Shown here: positions 1-6,561 of the stretch, in pieces
Position numbering within the stretch: position 1 is the stretch's first letter
Layout: each line of letters starts with the position of its first letter
Origin: an uncultured Blautia sp.
GTDB lineage: Bacteria > Bacillota > Clostridia > Lachnospirales > Lachnospiraceae
Assembly (NCBI GenBank): GCA_900551715.1
Contig: URXG01000040.1
Coordinates: forward strand, 1-22,878
Length of the DNA stretch: 22,878 nt
Direction of reading: 5' to 3'
The notes under the pieces: model-generated
The model's database searches: none
The model's input: only the letters and a program-made list of their open reading frames with translations
What the model was told of the DNA's origin: nothing
Translations under genes and position numbers: made by a program

Positions 1-51
1 CGCGCGACCTTGCCAAGGTCGAGACCGCGGGTTCGAGCCCCGTCTATCGCT
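1..51 (+). tRNA. tRNA-Gly(GCC), 3' part
   Basis: The window opens inside a tRNA. The anticodon stem pairs 5-9 with 17-21, and its loop at 10-16 carries anticodon GCC at 12-14, which reads glycine codons GGC/GGU. The T arm pairs 27-31 with 39-43 around loop TTCGAGC (32-38). The 3' acceptor strand is 44-50 and the discriminator is T51. No CCA follows (the next bases are CTT), so the end must be added by nucleotidyltransferase. The D arm and 5' acceptor strand lie outside the window. Confidence 0.93.
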
Positions 52-56
52 CTTTG

Positions 57-83
57 AGACTCTGAGTGTTCAGGGTCTTTTTT
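57..83 (+). terminator. Terminator after tRNA-Gly
   Basis: A 9-bp stem (57-65 with 70-78, one G-T pair) with a GTGT loop is followed by a run of T to 83. It closes the tRNA transcription unit just before deoD. Confidence 0.85.
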
Positions 84-87
84 GTTA

Positions 88-105
88 TATAGAAATCTTT
101 CTATA
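88..105. promoter_or_regulatory. Perfect dyad upstream of deoD, possible operator
   Basis: TATAGAAA (88-95) and TTTCTATA (98-105) form a perfect 8-bp inverted repeat with a 2-bp centre. The 2-base loop is too small for a good RNA hairpin, so a protein-binding DNA site is the better reading. It lies between the tRNA terminator and the deoD ribosome binding site, overlapping the A/T-rich stretch where a -10 box would be expected. The regulator is unknown. Confidence 0.4.
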
Positions 106-132
106 AAAATAATTCAGACAGGAGGAATGATC

Positions 133-852
133 ATGTCCGTACCAACCCCTCATATTCAGGCGTCCAGAGAAGAAATCGCCAGAACCGTACTAATGCCGGG
201 AGATCCCCTTCGTGCCAAGTATGTGGCAGAACATTTTCTTGAGGATCCAAAGTTAGTCAATCAGGTAAGAAACATGTTTGCCTATACAGGAACTTATAAG
301 GGCAGAGAACTCACTGTTATGGCAAGTGGAATGGGAATGCCATCCATGGGAATTTATTCTTATGAGCTGTATAATTTCTATGATGTAGATTCGATCATTC
401 GGATAGGGTCTGCAGGAGCCTATGCAGATACGTTGAATATACGTGATGTGGTTCTGGTAGAAAGTGCATGGAGTCAGTCTCATTTTGCTTTTGCGCAGAA
501 TGGATGTACCGATGATGTGCTGTATCCAAGCGAAACCTTAAATAAAAAGATCCAGAGAGCAGCAGAAGAGAATCAAATTTCTCTGAAAACAGCCAGAGTG
601 CATTCTTCCGATGTTTTTTATGCAGCAGATAATATGGAGGATTACCGGGCACTTTATCAGAAACATCAGTGTGAATGTGTAGAAATGGAAAGCTTTGCAC
701 TGTTTCATAATGCCAGAGTATCGGGAAAAGAGGCTTCCTGTCTGTTGACTATATCAGATTCTTTTGTAACTCATGAAGAACTGTCTTCCAGGGACAGAGA
801 AGAATCTTTTGAAAATATGATGAAAATAGCCCTGGAAGCAACTCTTCTCTGA
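133..852 (+). CDS. deoD: Purine-nucleoside phosphorylase, DeoD type
   Basis: Cytosolic enzyme of purine salvage that splits purine (deoxy)nucleosides with phosphate into base and (deoxy)ribose-1-phosphate. The 239-residue length equals that of E. coli DeoD. Visible family motifs are the phosphate-loop MPGDPLR (21-27), RIGSAGAY near residue 91, the VEMES nucleoside-binding segment near 180, and ISDSF carrying the catalytic Asp. The ATG at 133 is chosen because GGAGG (121-125) sits 7 bases before it. The in-frame ATG at 127 is too close to the site, and a TTG-initiated extension has no ribosome site. The gene stands alone between the tRNA terminator and a convergent gene. A dyad at 88-105 may regulate it. 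No deoxyribose-operon partner is adjacent. Confidence 0.95.
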   Translation: MSVPTPHIQASREEIARTVLMPGDPLRAKYVAEHFLEDPKLVNQVRNMFAYTGTYKGRELTVMASGMGMPSMGIYSYELYNFYDVDSIIRIGSAGAYADTLNIRDVVLVESAWSQSHFAFAQNGCTDDVLYPSETLNKKIQRAAEENQISLKTARVHSSDVFYAADNMEDYRALYQKHQCECVEMESFALFHNARVSGKEASCLLTISDSFVTHEELSSRDREESFENMMKIALEATLL

Positions 853-860
853 CTTCAGAT

Positions 861-1073
861 TCAGGCTGTTTCTTTGCGGTCAAACAGTCCGTAAAAAGAT
901 AAAAGATAAAGTCCGCAAAGACCTACCAGCCCATAAATAATACGTGACAGCCAGCTCATGCTTCCAAAGAGCAGAGCCACCAGGTTCAGATTAAAGAATC
1001 CGATCAGTCCCCAGTTGACTGCACCGATGATTGTTATAGTCAGAGTAAAACACTGTAAAAATTTATTTTCCAT
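861..1073 (-). CDS. DUF378 family two-helix membrane protein
   Basis: A 70-residue protein matching the DUF378 (YuzA-like) family. The hallmark IGAVNWGLIG occurs at residues 16-25, followed by a Phe/Asn-rich turn and a second hydrophobic segment at about 44-63. Both halves are predicted membrane helices, and only a short charged tail (DRKE) follows. The biochemical function of the family is not established. A GGATGG-like ribosome site lies about 7 bases before the ATG at 1073. The gene is downstream of the DUF5067-like gene on the same strand, but a terminator lies between them. Its 3' end converges on deoD with 8 bases between them and no clear terminator there. Confidence 0.85.
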   Translation of the reverse strand: MENKFLQCFTLTITIIGAVNWGLIGFFNLNLVALLFGSMSWLSRIIYGLVGLCGLYLLSFYGLFDRKETA

Positions 1074-1112
1074 AAGTCACCATCCTTTCATGGAAGTAGT
1101 ATTTCATGAATG

Positions 1113-1158
1113 CAAAAAAATATTCGCAGGAGATTAATTCTTCTGCGAATATTTTTTG
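1113..1158 (-). terminator. Terminator of the DUF5067-like gene
   Basis: A long hairpin pairs 1115-1129 with 1143-1157, extended by a few pairs into the loop. On the minus strand the CTGCGAATAT arm runs into seven T residues. It lies just after the stop at 1167 and before the DUF378 gene. The opposite strand is also T-rich, so it may work both ways. Confidence 0.85.
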
Positions 1159-1166
1159 TAAAAATT

Positions 1167-2258
1167 TTACTGGACTTTGAGAATCTGAGTCTGTGTGTCA
1201 CCGCCGCCAAAGCTGAATGCTTCTCCAGCCTGAATGGTAACGTCAGAAGTATCGGTAAGTTCAAAGGCCTGGCAGACATTGACAGTCTGACCTGGCTTGA
1301 TCTCTGCCATGTACTGATCAATGGCAGCTTCGTCGTTTTCCGGAATGGCAGCCTGAAGTGCCTGATCGTTCTGATAAGCTTTCAGATTTACATCTACCAT
1401 AGCACTGGAAGGTGAGCTGGTATTGTTGGTGTAATCATAATATACCAGCAGACAGGAAGCACCGGAGATATCTTTGACAACACGACACTGGGTATAATGT
1501 ATGGTGAATTTGTCGTTGCTCATATCAATGGTTCCGTCTGTGCTGGAGGAAGGTGCAGGTGAATCAGAGTTTGCCTGGTTTTCGCTGTTGGTCAGCTCTT
1601 GATTGATCTCATCCTGTACATTTACAAAGTTTGCAGACATGATCTTGACTGTATCTTCATCCAGAGATACGATTTTCCATTTATCTCCTGCTTGGATCAG
1701 CGGATAGGAGATGTCTGTTTCTGCAAATTTGTCTTCCACAGTGTCCGATTTTTCTTCCAGAAGAGAAGCCAGCTTCTGATTGGTCTCATCTTCGGAAAGG
1801 CTGGTGCCGGAAAAAGCAGAAGCAACAATCTGCTTTACAAATTCAGCGATGGTTTCCTTATAAATGTCGGAACCGTCAATGTACTTAATATGTGCAGTAA
1901 CTGTGGCAGTGCCATTTTTGATGTCAAATTTGGTCTTGGTGATCTTGTAGGTCATTTTCTGGTTGACTTTCTGAAAGAAAGCAGCATAAGCATCGTTGGT
2001 GATATCTGCATTATCCAGAGCTGTCATATCATTACTCTGAAGTAGCTCTTTCATTCCGTCAAAATTCATTGCCTTTATGTCATCCAGATAATTCCTGGCT
2101 GTGCTGATAGGCTTCTGGCGTTCCATAAAGTAATAACCGGTGCCAAGTGCAGCTGCCAGGATTACAATCACAAGGACGATGATCCAGCTTTTTTTCTTTT
2201 TGCGTTTTCTGGGGGGAGCAGTCTGCTCTTCCAGAATATCCTGATCGTTTGTATCCAT
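1167..2258 (-). CDS. Membrane-anchored DUF5067-like protein
   Basis: Unknown function; 363 residues. Residues 1-23 are polar and end in a Lys/Arg-rich patch (RKRKKKK, 18-24). One membrane helix spans about 25-44, so most of the protein should lie outside the cell. The middle part (about 50-215) alternates helix-like and strand-like stretches, as in DUF4878/DUF5105-type extracellular domains. A Ser/Pro/Asn linker (about 220-243) leads to a C-terminal beta domain (about 245-363) resembling DUF5067/DUF4352, with the typical LVYYDYTNNT strand. AGGAGG sits 6 bases before the ATG. Its promoter faces away from, and overlaps, that of the hydrolase at 2571, so the two may share control. Family naming is from recalled motifs, not a search. 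Confidence 0.8.
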   Translation of the reverse strand: MDTNDQDILEEQTAPPRKRKKKKSWIIVLVIVILAAALGTGYYFMERQKPISTARNYLDDIKAMNFDGMKELLQSNDMTALDNADITNDAYAAFFQKVNQKMTYKITKTKFDIKNGTATVTAHIKYIDGSDIYKETIAEFVKQIVASAFSGTSLSEDETNQKLASLLEEKSDTVEDKFAETDISYPLIQAGDKWKIVSLDEDTVKIMSANFVNVQDEINQELTNSENQANSDSPAPSSSTDGTIDMSNDKFTIHYTQCRVVKDISGASCLLVYYDYTNNTSSPSSAMVDVNLKAYQNDQALQAAIPENDEAAIDQYMAEIKPGQTVNVCQAFELTDTSDVTIQAGEAFSFGGGDTQTQILKVQ

Positions 2259-2321
2259 ATATCCTCCTTTTGAAAATAAGCGATGTCAATGGGGCATCCA
2301 AATACCCCCAGTTTCCTGTCC

Positions 2322-2351
2322 ATTATAGCAGAGGGTAGCCAGACTTGACAA
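2322..2351 (-). promoter_or_regulatory. Promoter of the DUF5067-like gene
   Basis: On the minus strand TTGTCA (2351-2346), an 18-bp spacer and TATAAT (2327-2322) preceded by TGC (extended -10). The predicted start near 2315 gives a leader of about 57 bases. That leader contains a short GGGG/CCCC hairpin. The -35 box shares bases with the plus-strand -35 box at 2345-2350. Confidence 0.75.
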
Positions 2352-2373
2352 GGGGAATCGGGACCTCTAATAT
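2345..2373 (+). promoter_or_regulatory. Promoter of the alpha/beta-hydrolase gene
   Basis: Consensus TTGACA (2345-2350), a 17-bp spacer and TAATAT (2368-2373). The predicted start is near 2380, inside the left target duplication of the mobile element, so the mRNA would begin just before that element and carry it in its leader of about 190 bases. Confidence 0.6.
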
Positions 2374-2376
2374 AAA

Positions 2377-2535
2377 GATAACTGGTAACTATTCAGAAGG
2401 TAGTATCCCGCGAGGTGTTTTGGCATGTTTTTTGCCAAAATCCCGAGACATACAAGGCAAAATGCCATCACCGAAGGTGATTAGGAATGCATTTTGACTC
2501 GTAACTGTGAGGGTACTGAACAGTTACGATAACTG
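2377..2535. mobile_element. 143-bp MITE-like element with 8-bp target duplication
   Basis: The element spans 2385-2527. Its ends are GTAACTATTCAG (2385-2396) and CTGAACAGTTAC (2516-2527), inverted repeats with 11 of 12 positions matching. It is flanked directly by GATAACTG on both sides (2377-2384 and 2528-2535), an exact 8-bp target duplication. It has no coding capacity. Inside are three hairpins: TTTTGGCA paired with TGCCAAAA (2418-2440), CAAAATGC with GCATTTTG (2458-2496), and nested in the latter ATCACC-GAA-GGTGAT (2467-2481). GTAA-starting ends and 8-bp duplications are known traits of IS66-family elements, so it is probably moved in trans by such a transposase. A shorter relative lies at 19830-19871. 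Confidence 0.85.
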
Positions 2536-2570
2536 ATCTGAAGAACATGAGTAATAAGGAGGGATTACAA

Positions 2571-3500
2571 ATGCCACAGAAATACAGAGAATATTTTGTT
2601 TCAGAAGCAGATGGGCTGAAGATTTCCGCACTGGCTGTGTGCCCGGATGAGAAGCCTTACAGGGGAATTTTGCAGCTGGTCCATGGAATGAGTGAACACA
2701 AAGAGCGTTATGAGCCATTTATGGAATACATGGCAGCGGAAGGATATCTTACAGTGATCCATGACCACAGAGGACATGGGGCAAGTATCCGTCAGAAAGA
2801 AGATCTGGGATATATGTACGGTGGTGGAGCAGAAGCTATGCTGAAGGATATTGAAACAGTGAACCGAGAACTTCACAAAAAGTATCCGGACCTGCCGCTG
2901 ATTCTTATGGGACACAGCATGGGTTCTCTGGCAGTAAGAGCTTTTGCAGCCAGACATGATGAATCTCTGGATATGCTGATTATCTGCGGTTCCCCAAGTG
3001 AGAATAAAGCCAGAGCACTGGGACAGATGATCGCAACAGCAGAAAAAAAGATTTTCGGACCAAGACACAGAAGTCGCCTGCTGGAAACTCTGTCATTTGG
3101 AAATTATGTAATGAAGTTTTCCGGAGAAAAAAACAAAAATGCCTGGATCTGTTCGGATAAAGAGGTATATCGTGCCTATACGGAATCAGAACTTTGTGGT
3201 TTTACCTTTACAGATGATGCATACCTTGCACTTTTTGACCTTATGAAACAGGCATATGATGTAGTTCACTGGCAGTGCCGGAATTCAGGGATGCCTGTGT
3301 TATTTGTAAGTGGAGCAGAAGATCCCTGTCTTGGAAATGTACGTAAGTTTGCAGGTGCCGTACATGCCATGAGAAGAGCGGGATATCTGGATGTAAAAGG
3401 TAAACTTTATCCGAGAATGCGTCATGAGATCCTGAATGAAAAAGGCAAAGAAAAAGTGTATCATGACATTCTGGTATATCTTCACAAAAAAGGTTTCTGA
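2571..3500 (+). CDS. Alpha/beta hydrolase, monoacylglycerol lipase-like (Hydrolase_4)
   Basis: A 309-residue serine hydrolase of the lysophospholipase/monoacylglycerol lipase group, probably cytosolic since no signal peptide is visible. The substrate is unknown; lipid esters are the usual guess for the family. The fold markers are VHGMSEH (38-44, oxyanion region), HDHRGHG (64-70), the nucleophile elbow GHSMG (114-118, Ser116), Asp251 in SGAEDP, and His285 in PRMRHE, giving a complete catalytic triad. AAGGAGGG (2557-2563) lies 7 bases before the ATG at 2571. The in-frame ATG at 2547 lacks a site. The predicted mRNA leader contains the mobile element at 2385-2527. The gene ends 95 bases before a small lipoprotein gene. 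Confidence 0.9.
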   Translation: MPQKYREYFVSEADGLKISALAVCPDEKPYRGILQLVHGMSEHKERYEPFMEYMAAEGYLTVIHDHRGHGASIRQKEDLGYMYGGGAEAMLKDIETVNRELHKKYPDLPLILMGHSMGSLAVRAFAARHDESLDMLIICGSPSENKARALGQMIATAEKKIFGPRHRSRLLETLSFGNYVMKFSGEKNKNAWICSDKEVYRAYTESELCGFTFTDDAYLALFDLMKQAYDVVHWQCRNSGMPVLFVSGAEDPCLGNVRKFAGAVHAMRRAGYLDVKGKLYPRMRHEILNEKGKEKVYHDILVYLHKKGF

Positions 3501-3595
3501 CAGATTTATACAAATATGAATAATGCAGTACTTTTTTCTCAATACTGGTTTCAACAGAGTGTTTGCTGACTCAGAGAAAAGGAGACTGTATTATT

Positions 3596-3739
3596 ATGAA
3601 GAAAAGAAAAAGATTTTTTCCCTTGCTTCTGGTATTGCTGCTTTTTGCAGGACTTTCCGGATGTGGAAAAAATGAGTCATTTGCAGAGAAAGGAGAACTG
3701 GTTTTTCTTGACCATGGGGAGCCATATGGGTATAATTAG
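3596..3739 (+). CDS. Small predicted lipoprotein (47 residues)
   Basis: A short reading frame. Residues 1-6 are basic (MKKRKR), 7-20 are hydrophobic, and LSGC (20-23) is a textbook lipobox with Cys23 as the lipidated residue. The mature chain would be only 25 residues (about CGKNESFAEKGE onward, ending PYGYN), rich in acidic and Gly/Tyr residues. GGAG (3581-3584) lies 11 bases before the ATG, longer than ideal. The stop TAG at 3737 is 37 bases before malQ, so the two could be co-transcribed. I recognise no family. It could be the remnant of a longer lipoprotein or a genuine small secreted peptide. Confidence 0.6.
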   Translation: MKKRKRFFPLLLVLLLFAGLSGCGKNESFAEKGELVFLDHGEPYGYN

Positions 3740-3776
3740 CAGGTATGGATAAATGAACTATGGGAGGAAAATATAA

Positions 3777-5345
3777 ATGAGAGCAAGTGGGGTTTTGATG
3801 GGAATATCCAGTATTCCGTCCAAATATGGAATCGGATGCTTTTCCAGAGAAGCATATGAGTTTGTAGACCAGCTTTTTGCCGGAGGACAGCAGTACTGGC
3901 AGATCCTTCCCCTGGGACCTACAGGATATGGAGATTCTCCGTATCAGTCAGTGTCTACTTTTGCAGGAAATCCTTATTTTATCTGCCTGGAAGACCTGAT
4001 CGAGAAGGATCTTCTTACCAGAGAAGAATGCGAATCCTGTGATTGGGGCGGAAGCGAATCTTATGTGGATTATGAGAAAATGTATTTTTCCAGATACAAA
4101 CTTCTTCGTAAAGCATATGAAAGAGCTGATCTCAAAAATGACAAAGAATATGCTGCTTTTAAGAAAAAAGAGGCAGCATGGCTTAAAGATTACTGCCTGT
4201 TTATGGCAATCAAAAATGACCAGAATGGAGTATGCTGGATCGAATGGCCAAAGGAACTGAAAGACAGAACATCCAAAGAAGTTCTGAAAGAGGAAGTCCG
4301 TCTTGCAGAAGAAGTGGAATTTTACAGTTTTCAGCAGTACTGCTTTACAATTCAGTGGGAAAAACTGAAATCTTATGCCAACCAAAAAGGAATAAAGATC
4401 ATCGGAGATGTGCCCATCTATGTCGCACTGGACAGCTCTGATGCATGGGCAAATCCAGATATGCTTCAGTTTGATAAGGACCATACACCAAAGGCTGTAG
4501 CAGGATGTCCGCCGGATGCTTTTTCTGCCACTGGTCAGATGTGGGGGAATCCACTGTATGACTGGAAGAAATTAAAGGCTACAGGATACAAATGGTGGGT
4601 AGAAAGAATGTCCCACTGTCTGAAACTTTATGATGTAGTCCGGATCGACCATTTCAGAGGCTTTGATGAGTATTATGCCATTCCATATGGTGACAAAACC
4701 GCCGAAAACGGCAAATGGGAAAAAGGACCGGGACTGGATCTGTTTCATGTTCTTAAGAAAGAAATCGGAGAACTTCATGTGATCGCAGAAGACCTGGGAT
4801 TTTTGACAAAGAGTGTCCTGGAAATGCTGAAAGATAGTGGATTCCCGGGAATGAAAGTCCTGCAGTTTGCTTTTGACGGCAGTGAGGACAGCAGTTATCT
4901 TCCGTATAAATACGAGCATAATTGTGTGGTTTACACAGGAACTCATGATAATGAGACTACCAGAGGATGGCTGGAAAATCTTCAGGGACATGATCTTAAG
5001 TTTGTAAGAGAATACATAAACAGTTACGATACACCGGTCAATGACTGTGTGTGGGGACTGATCCGTACAGCCCTTGCAAGCGTGGCGGATCTGGCTGTGA
5101 TCCCTATTCAGGATTATCTCTGCCTTGGAAATGAAGCACGCATGAATGCACCTTCCACACTGGGAGACAATTGGAAATGGAGACTGACCAGAGGTCAAAT
5201 TTCAGATATGACTCTTTATAATATGAAAGAGCTTACAAGGATTTATGGACGCCTTTGTAAGGAACCGGAAGTGGAAGAACCAGAAGAGGATGAAGAGACA
5301 GAAACAAAAAAAGAAGCTGAAACAGCAGAAGCCAGACTTGATTGA
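3777..5345 (+). CDS. malQ: 4-alpha-glucanotransferase (amylomaltase, GH77)
   Basis: Cytosolic enzyme that transfers alpha-1,4-glucan segments between maltodextrins (disproportionation), releasing glucose during starch, maltose or glycogen use. Family signatures run in order: the N-terminal SIPSKYGIGCF and QILPLGPTGYGDSPYQ (about 42-57), DVPIYVALDSSD (211-222), the nucleophile Asp291 in VRIDHFRGF, the acid/base Glu338 in AEDLG, Asp391 in GTHDNET, and NAPSTLGDNWKWR (457-469). The usual length is about 490-500. This protein has 522 residues because of a strongly acidic tail from about 495 (EPEVEEPEEDEE and on). GGAGG lies 8 bases before the ATG. The next gene starts 13 bases after the stop, pointing to one transcript. 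No alpha-glucan phosphorylase or transporter is adjacent. Confidence 0.95.
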   Translation: MRASGVLMGISSIPSKYGIGCFSREAYEFVDQLFAGGQQYWQILPLGPTGYGDSPYQSVSTFAGNPYFICLEDLIEKDLLTREECESCDWGGSESYVDYEKMYFSRYKLLRKAYERADLKNDKEYAAFKKKEAAWLKDYCLFMAIKNDQNGVCWIEWPKELKDRTSKEVLKEEVRLAEEVEFYSFQQYCFTIQWEKLKSYANQKGIKIIGDVPIYVALDSSDAWANPDMLQFDKDHTPKAVAGCPPDAFSATGQMWGNPLYDWKKLKATGYKWWVERMSHCLKLYDVVRIDHFRGFDEYYAIPYGDKTAENGKWEKGPGLDLFHVLKKEIGELHVIAEDLGFLTKSVLEMLKDSGFPGMKVLQFAFDGSEDSSYLPYKYEHNCVVYTGTHDNETTRGWLENLQGHDLKFVREYINSYDTPVNDCVWGLIRTALASVADLAVIPIQDYLCLGNEARMNAPSTLGDNWKWRLTRGQISDMTLYNMKELTRIYGRLCKEPEVEEPEEDEETETKKEAETAEARLD

Positions 5346-5358
5346 GAGGAGACATAGA

Positions 5359-5808
5359 ATGGAAGAACAGAATAACAAACCTGAAAAGGAACAGAAACCA
5401 CAGGCGATGCCTGCCAGAAGCTATATTCTGATGCTCCTTGCGGGGGCGTATCTTGTATATACCGGATATAAACTTTGCAAAAATGTTATAGATGGCGTGG
5501 AAGGCGGCAGCTGGGGATTTTTTGCAGCTGGTGTAGGATTTCTGATCGTTGGTATTGCAATGATGGTGATCGGTGTCAAAAATGCTTATCTCAATGATAA
5601 AGAGAAGAAAGCACTTGCAGAGCAGAAACAACCCGAAGAGATTACTGCCAGAGAAAAACCAGAACAAAAGAACATGAGCATTGCAGAACGTGCAAGACTT
5701 GTAGGGAACCTGGATGACGTGCCGGAAGAAACAGTGGCTGAAGAGCCTGCAGAGGGAACAGAAGTACCGGAAGTAAACCTGGAAAAAGCAGATTCTGAAA
5801 AGAACTAA
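5359..5808 (+). CDS. Two-helix membrane protein with acidic tail, unknown function
   Basis: I do not recognise this 149-residue protein. A short charged, Gln/Glu/Lys-rich head (1-20) is followed by membrane helices at about 21-39 and 52-73 joined by a short loop. A charged cytoplasmic-type tail (about 78-149) is rich in Glu, Lys and Pro. The segment MSIAERARLVGNLDD (106-120) is the only non-repetitive part of the tail and may be a short helix or interaction motif. GAGGAG (5346-5351) lies 7 bases before the ATG, and the start is 13 bases after malQ, so it is probably in the malQ operon. A terminator follows at 5843. Confidence 0.8.
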   Translation: MEEQNNKPEKEQKPQAMPARSYILMLLAGAYLVYTGYKLCKNVIDGVEGGSWGFFAAGVGFLIVGIAMMVIGVKNAYLNDKEKKALAEQKQPEEITAREKPEQKNMSIAERARLVGNLDDVPEETVAEEPAEGTEVPEVNLEKADSEKN

Positions 5809-5842
5809 TCTGTAACAGAGAAATTAAAATGATAACAAAAAT

Positions 5843-5872
5843 GCCGCAGGAAATTACCTGCGGCGTTTTTTT
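5843..5872. terminator. Bidirectional terminator between convergent genes
   Basis: A perfect 8-bp GC-rich stem (GCCGCAGG 5843-5850 with 5857-5864) with a 6-base loop is followed by seven T residues on the plus strand and by ATTTTTG on the minus strand. It ends the malQ unit. It also overlaps the last codons of the VanZ-like gene, whose stop codon (5854-5856) is in the loop. Confidence 0.9.
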
Positions 5873-6384
5873 GCGACTTTTTTGCGGGGGTAGTGCCTGG
5901 TATCTGGATTATGTAAGGTGGACCAGCAGAACAGCTGTACCAGAATAATACCGATCAGTGAGCCTCCGCTGTCAAAACAAACGTCTTTGATGGCAGGCGT
6001 ACGTCCGGAAACAAAAGACTGATGGTATTCATCCAGACCTGCGAAACCTACACAGATGATGCCTGCAATGAGAAATAACCAGAAACCTCGTATTCTGTAC
6101 ACATAAAGAGGAAATGATACTGCAATGGCAAGAAGAAAATATTCTGTCATGTGAGCAGCCTTACGAACATAATAGTGAATCTGGTCAGTTTCGTAAAGTA
6201 GTTCCTCGTAACTTTTTCCCTGACTGAGAACCTGGTTTTTTGTTTCCACGATCTTGTAGCTGATCTTGTAACTTAATTCCCCGGACACCTCCCCGGTCTG
6301 GGCAGAAAATGAAAAGATCAGATACATCATAAGTATCGCCGGAAGAAAAGAAAGCGGTTTCAGTAATGTAATCAGTACTTTCAT
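5854..6384 (-). CDS. VanZ-like family membrane protein
   Basis: A 176-residue polytopic membrane protein with the VanZ signature. HMTEYFLLA (78-86), DEYHQSFVSGR (118-128), and Asp134 and Asp138 before GGSLIG are the conserved acidic and His residues of the family. Four hydrophobic segments lie near 5-26, 78-96, 100-116 and 139-153. VanZ of enterococci gives low-level teicoplanin resistance, but most chromosomal homologues have no assigned role. The tail is very basic (ending KKRRR). The ATG at 6384 is preferred over an upstream in-frame ATG at 6507 because the longer version would run through a consensus promoter at 6392-6420. No ribosome site precedes 6384, so translation may be leaderless. 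Confidence 0.85.
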   Translation of the reverse strand: MKVLITLLKPLSFLPAILMMYLIFSFSAQTGEVSGELSYKISYKIVETKNQVLSQGKSYEELLYETDQIHYYVRKAAHMTEYFLLAIAVSFPLYVYRIRGFWLFLIAGIICVGFAGLDEYHQSFVSGRTPAIKDVCFDSGGSLIGIILVQLFCWSTLHNPDTRHYPRKKVAKKRRR

Positions 6385-6391
6385 GGGTATT

Positions 6392-6420
6392 AATATAGCA
6401 TGAGCACCCGGAATTGTAAA
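6392..6420 (-). promoter_or_regulatory. Promoter of the VanZ-like gene, leaderless
   Basis: On the minus strand TTTACA (6420-6415), a 17-bp spacer and TATATT (6397-6392) preceded by TGC (extended -10). Seven bases separate the -10 box from the ATG at 6384, so transcription should start at or within a base or two of the start codon. Confidence 0.7.
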
Positions 6421-6494
6421 GAAAGAATATAAAGGAAGAAAGGCAGGGGACTTTGAATGGGTTGCTGCGAATATCGTGAACAGTAATGGTAATC

Positions 6495-6524
6495 TTGTCA
6501 GTGGCACGCGAAATATGGTATACT
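6495..6524 (+). promoter_or_regulatory. Promoter of thyA-folA
   Basis: TTGTCA (6495-6500), an 18-bp spacer and TATACT (6519-6524) preceded by TGG (extended -10). The predicted start near 6531 gives a leader of about 30 bases. It diverges from the VanZ-like promoter, with about 75 bp between the two -35 boxes. Confidence 0.75.
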
Positions 6525-6561
6525 GGAAACACTTGATGAAAAACCAAAAGGAGAGGGATCA

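Noticed and set aside
2494..2522. Outward promoter from the right end of the mobile element (TTGACT at 2494)
   Set aside because: No acceptable -10 box occurs 16-18 bp downstream (the bases are TGAACA).
5021..5033. A 13-base match inside malQ to the right end of the mobile element (AACAGTTACGATA)
   Set aside because: There is no partner inverted repeat and no flanking duplication, and the bases encode conserved-frame MalQ residues (NSYDT). A match of this length can occur by chance.
6385..6507. Longer N-terminus for the VanZ-like protein (start at 6507)
   Set aside because: The extension would cross a consensus extended -10 promoter, adds about 41 residues not expected for the family, and has no clear ribosome site.
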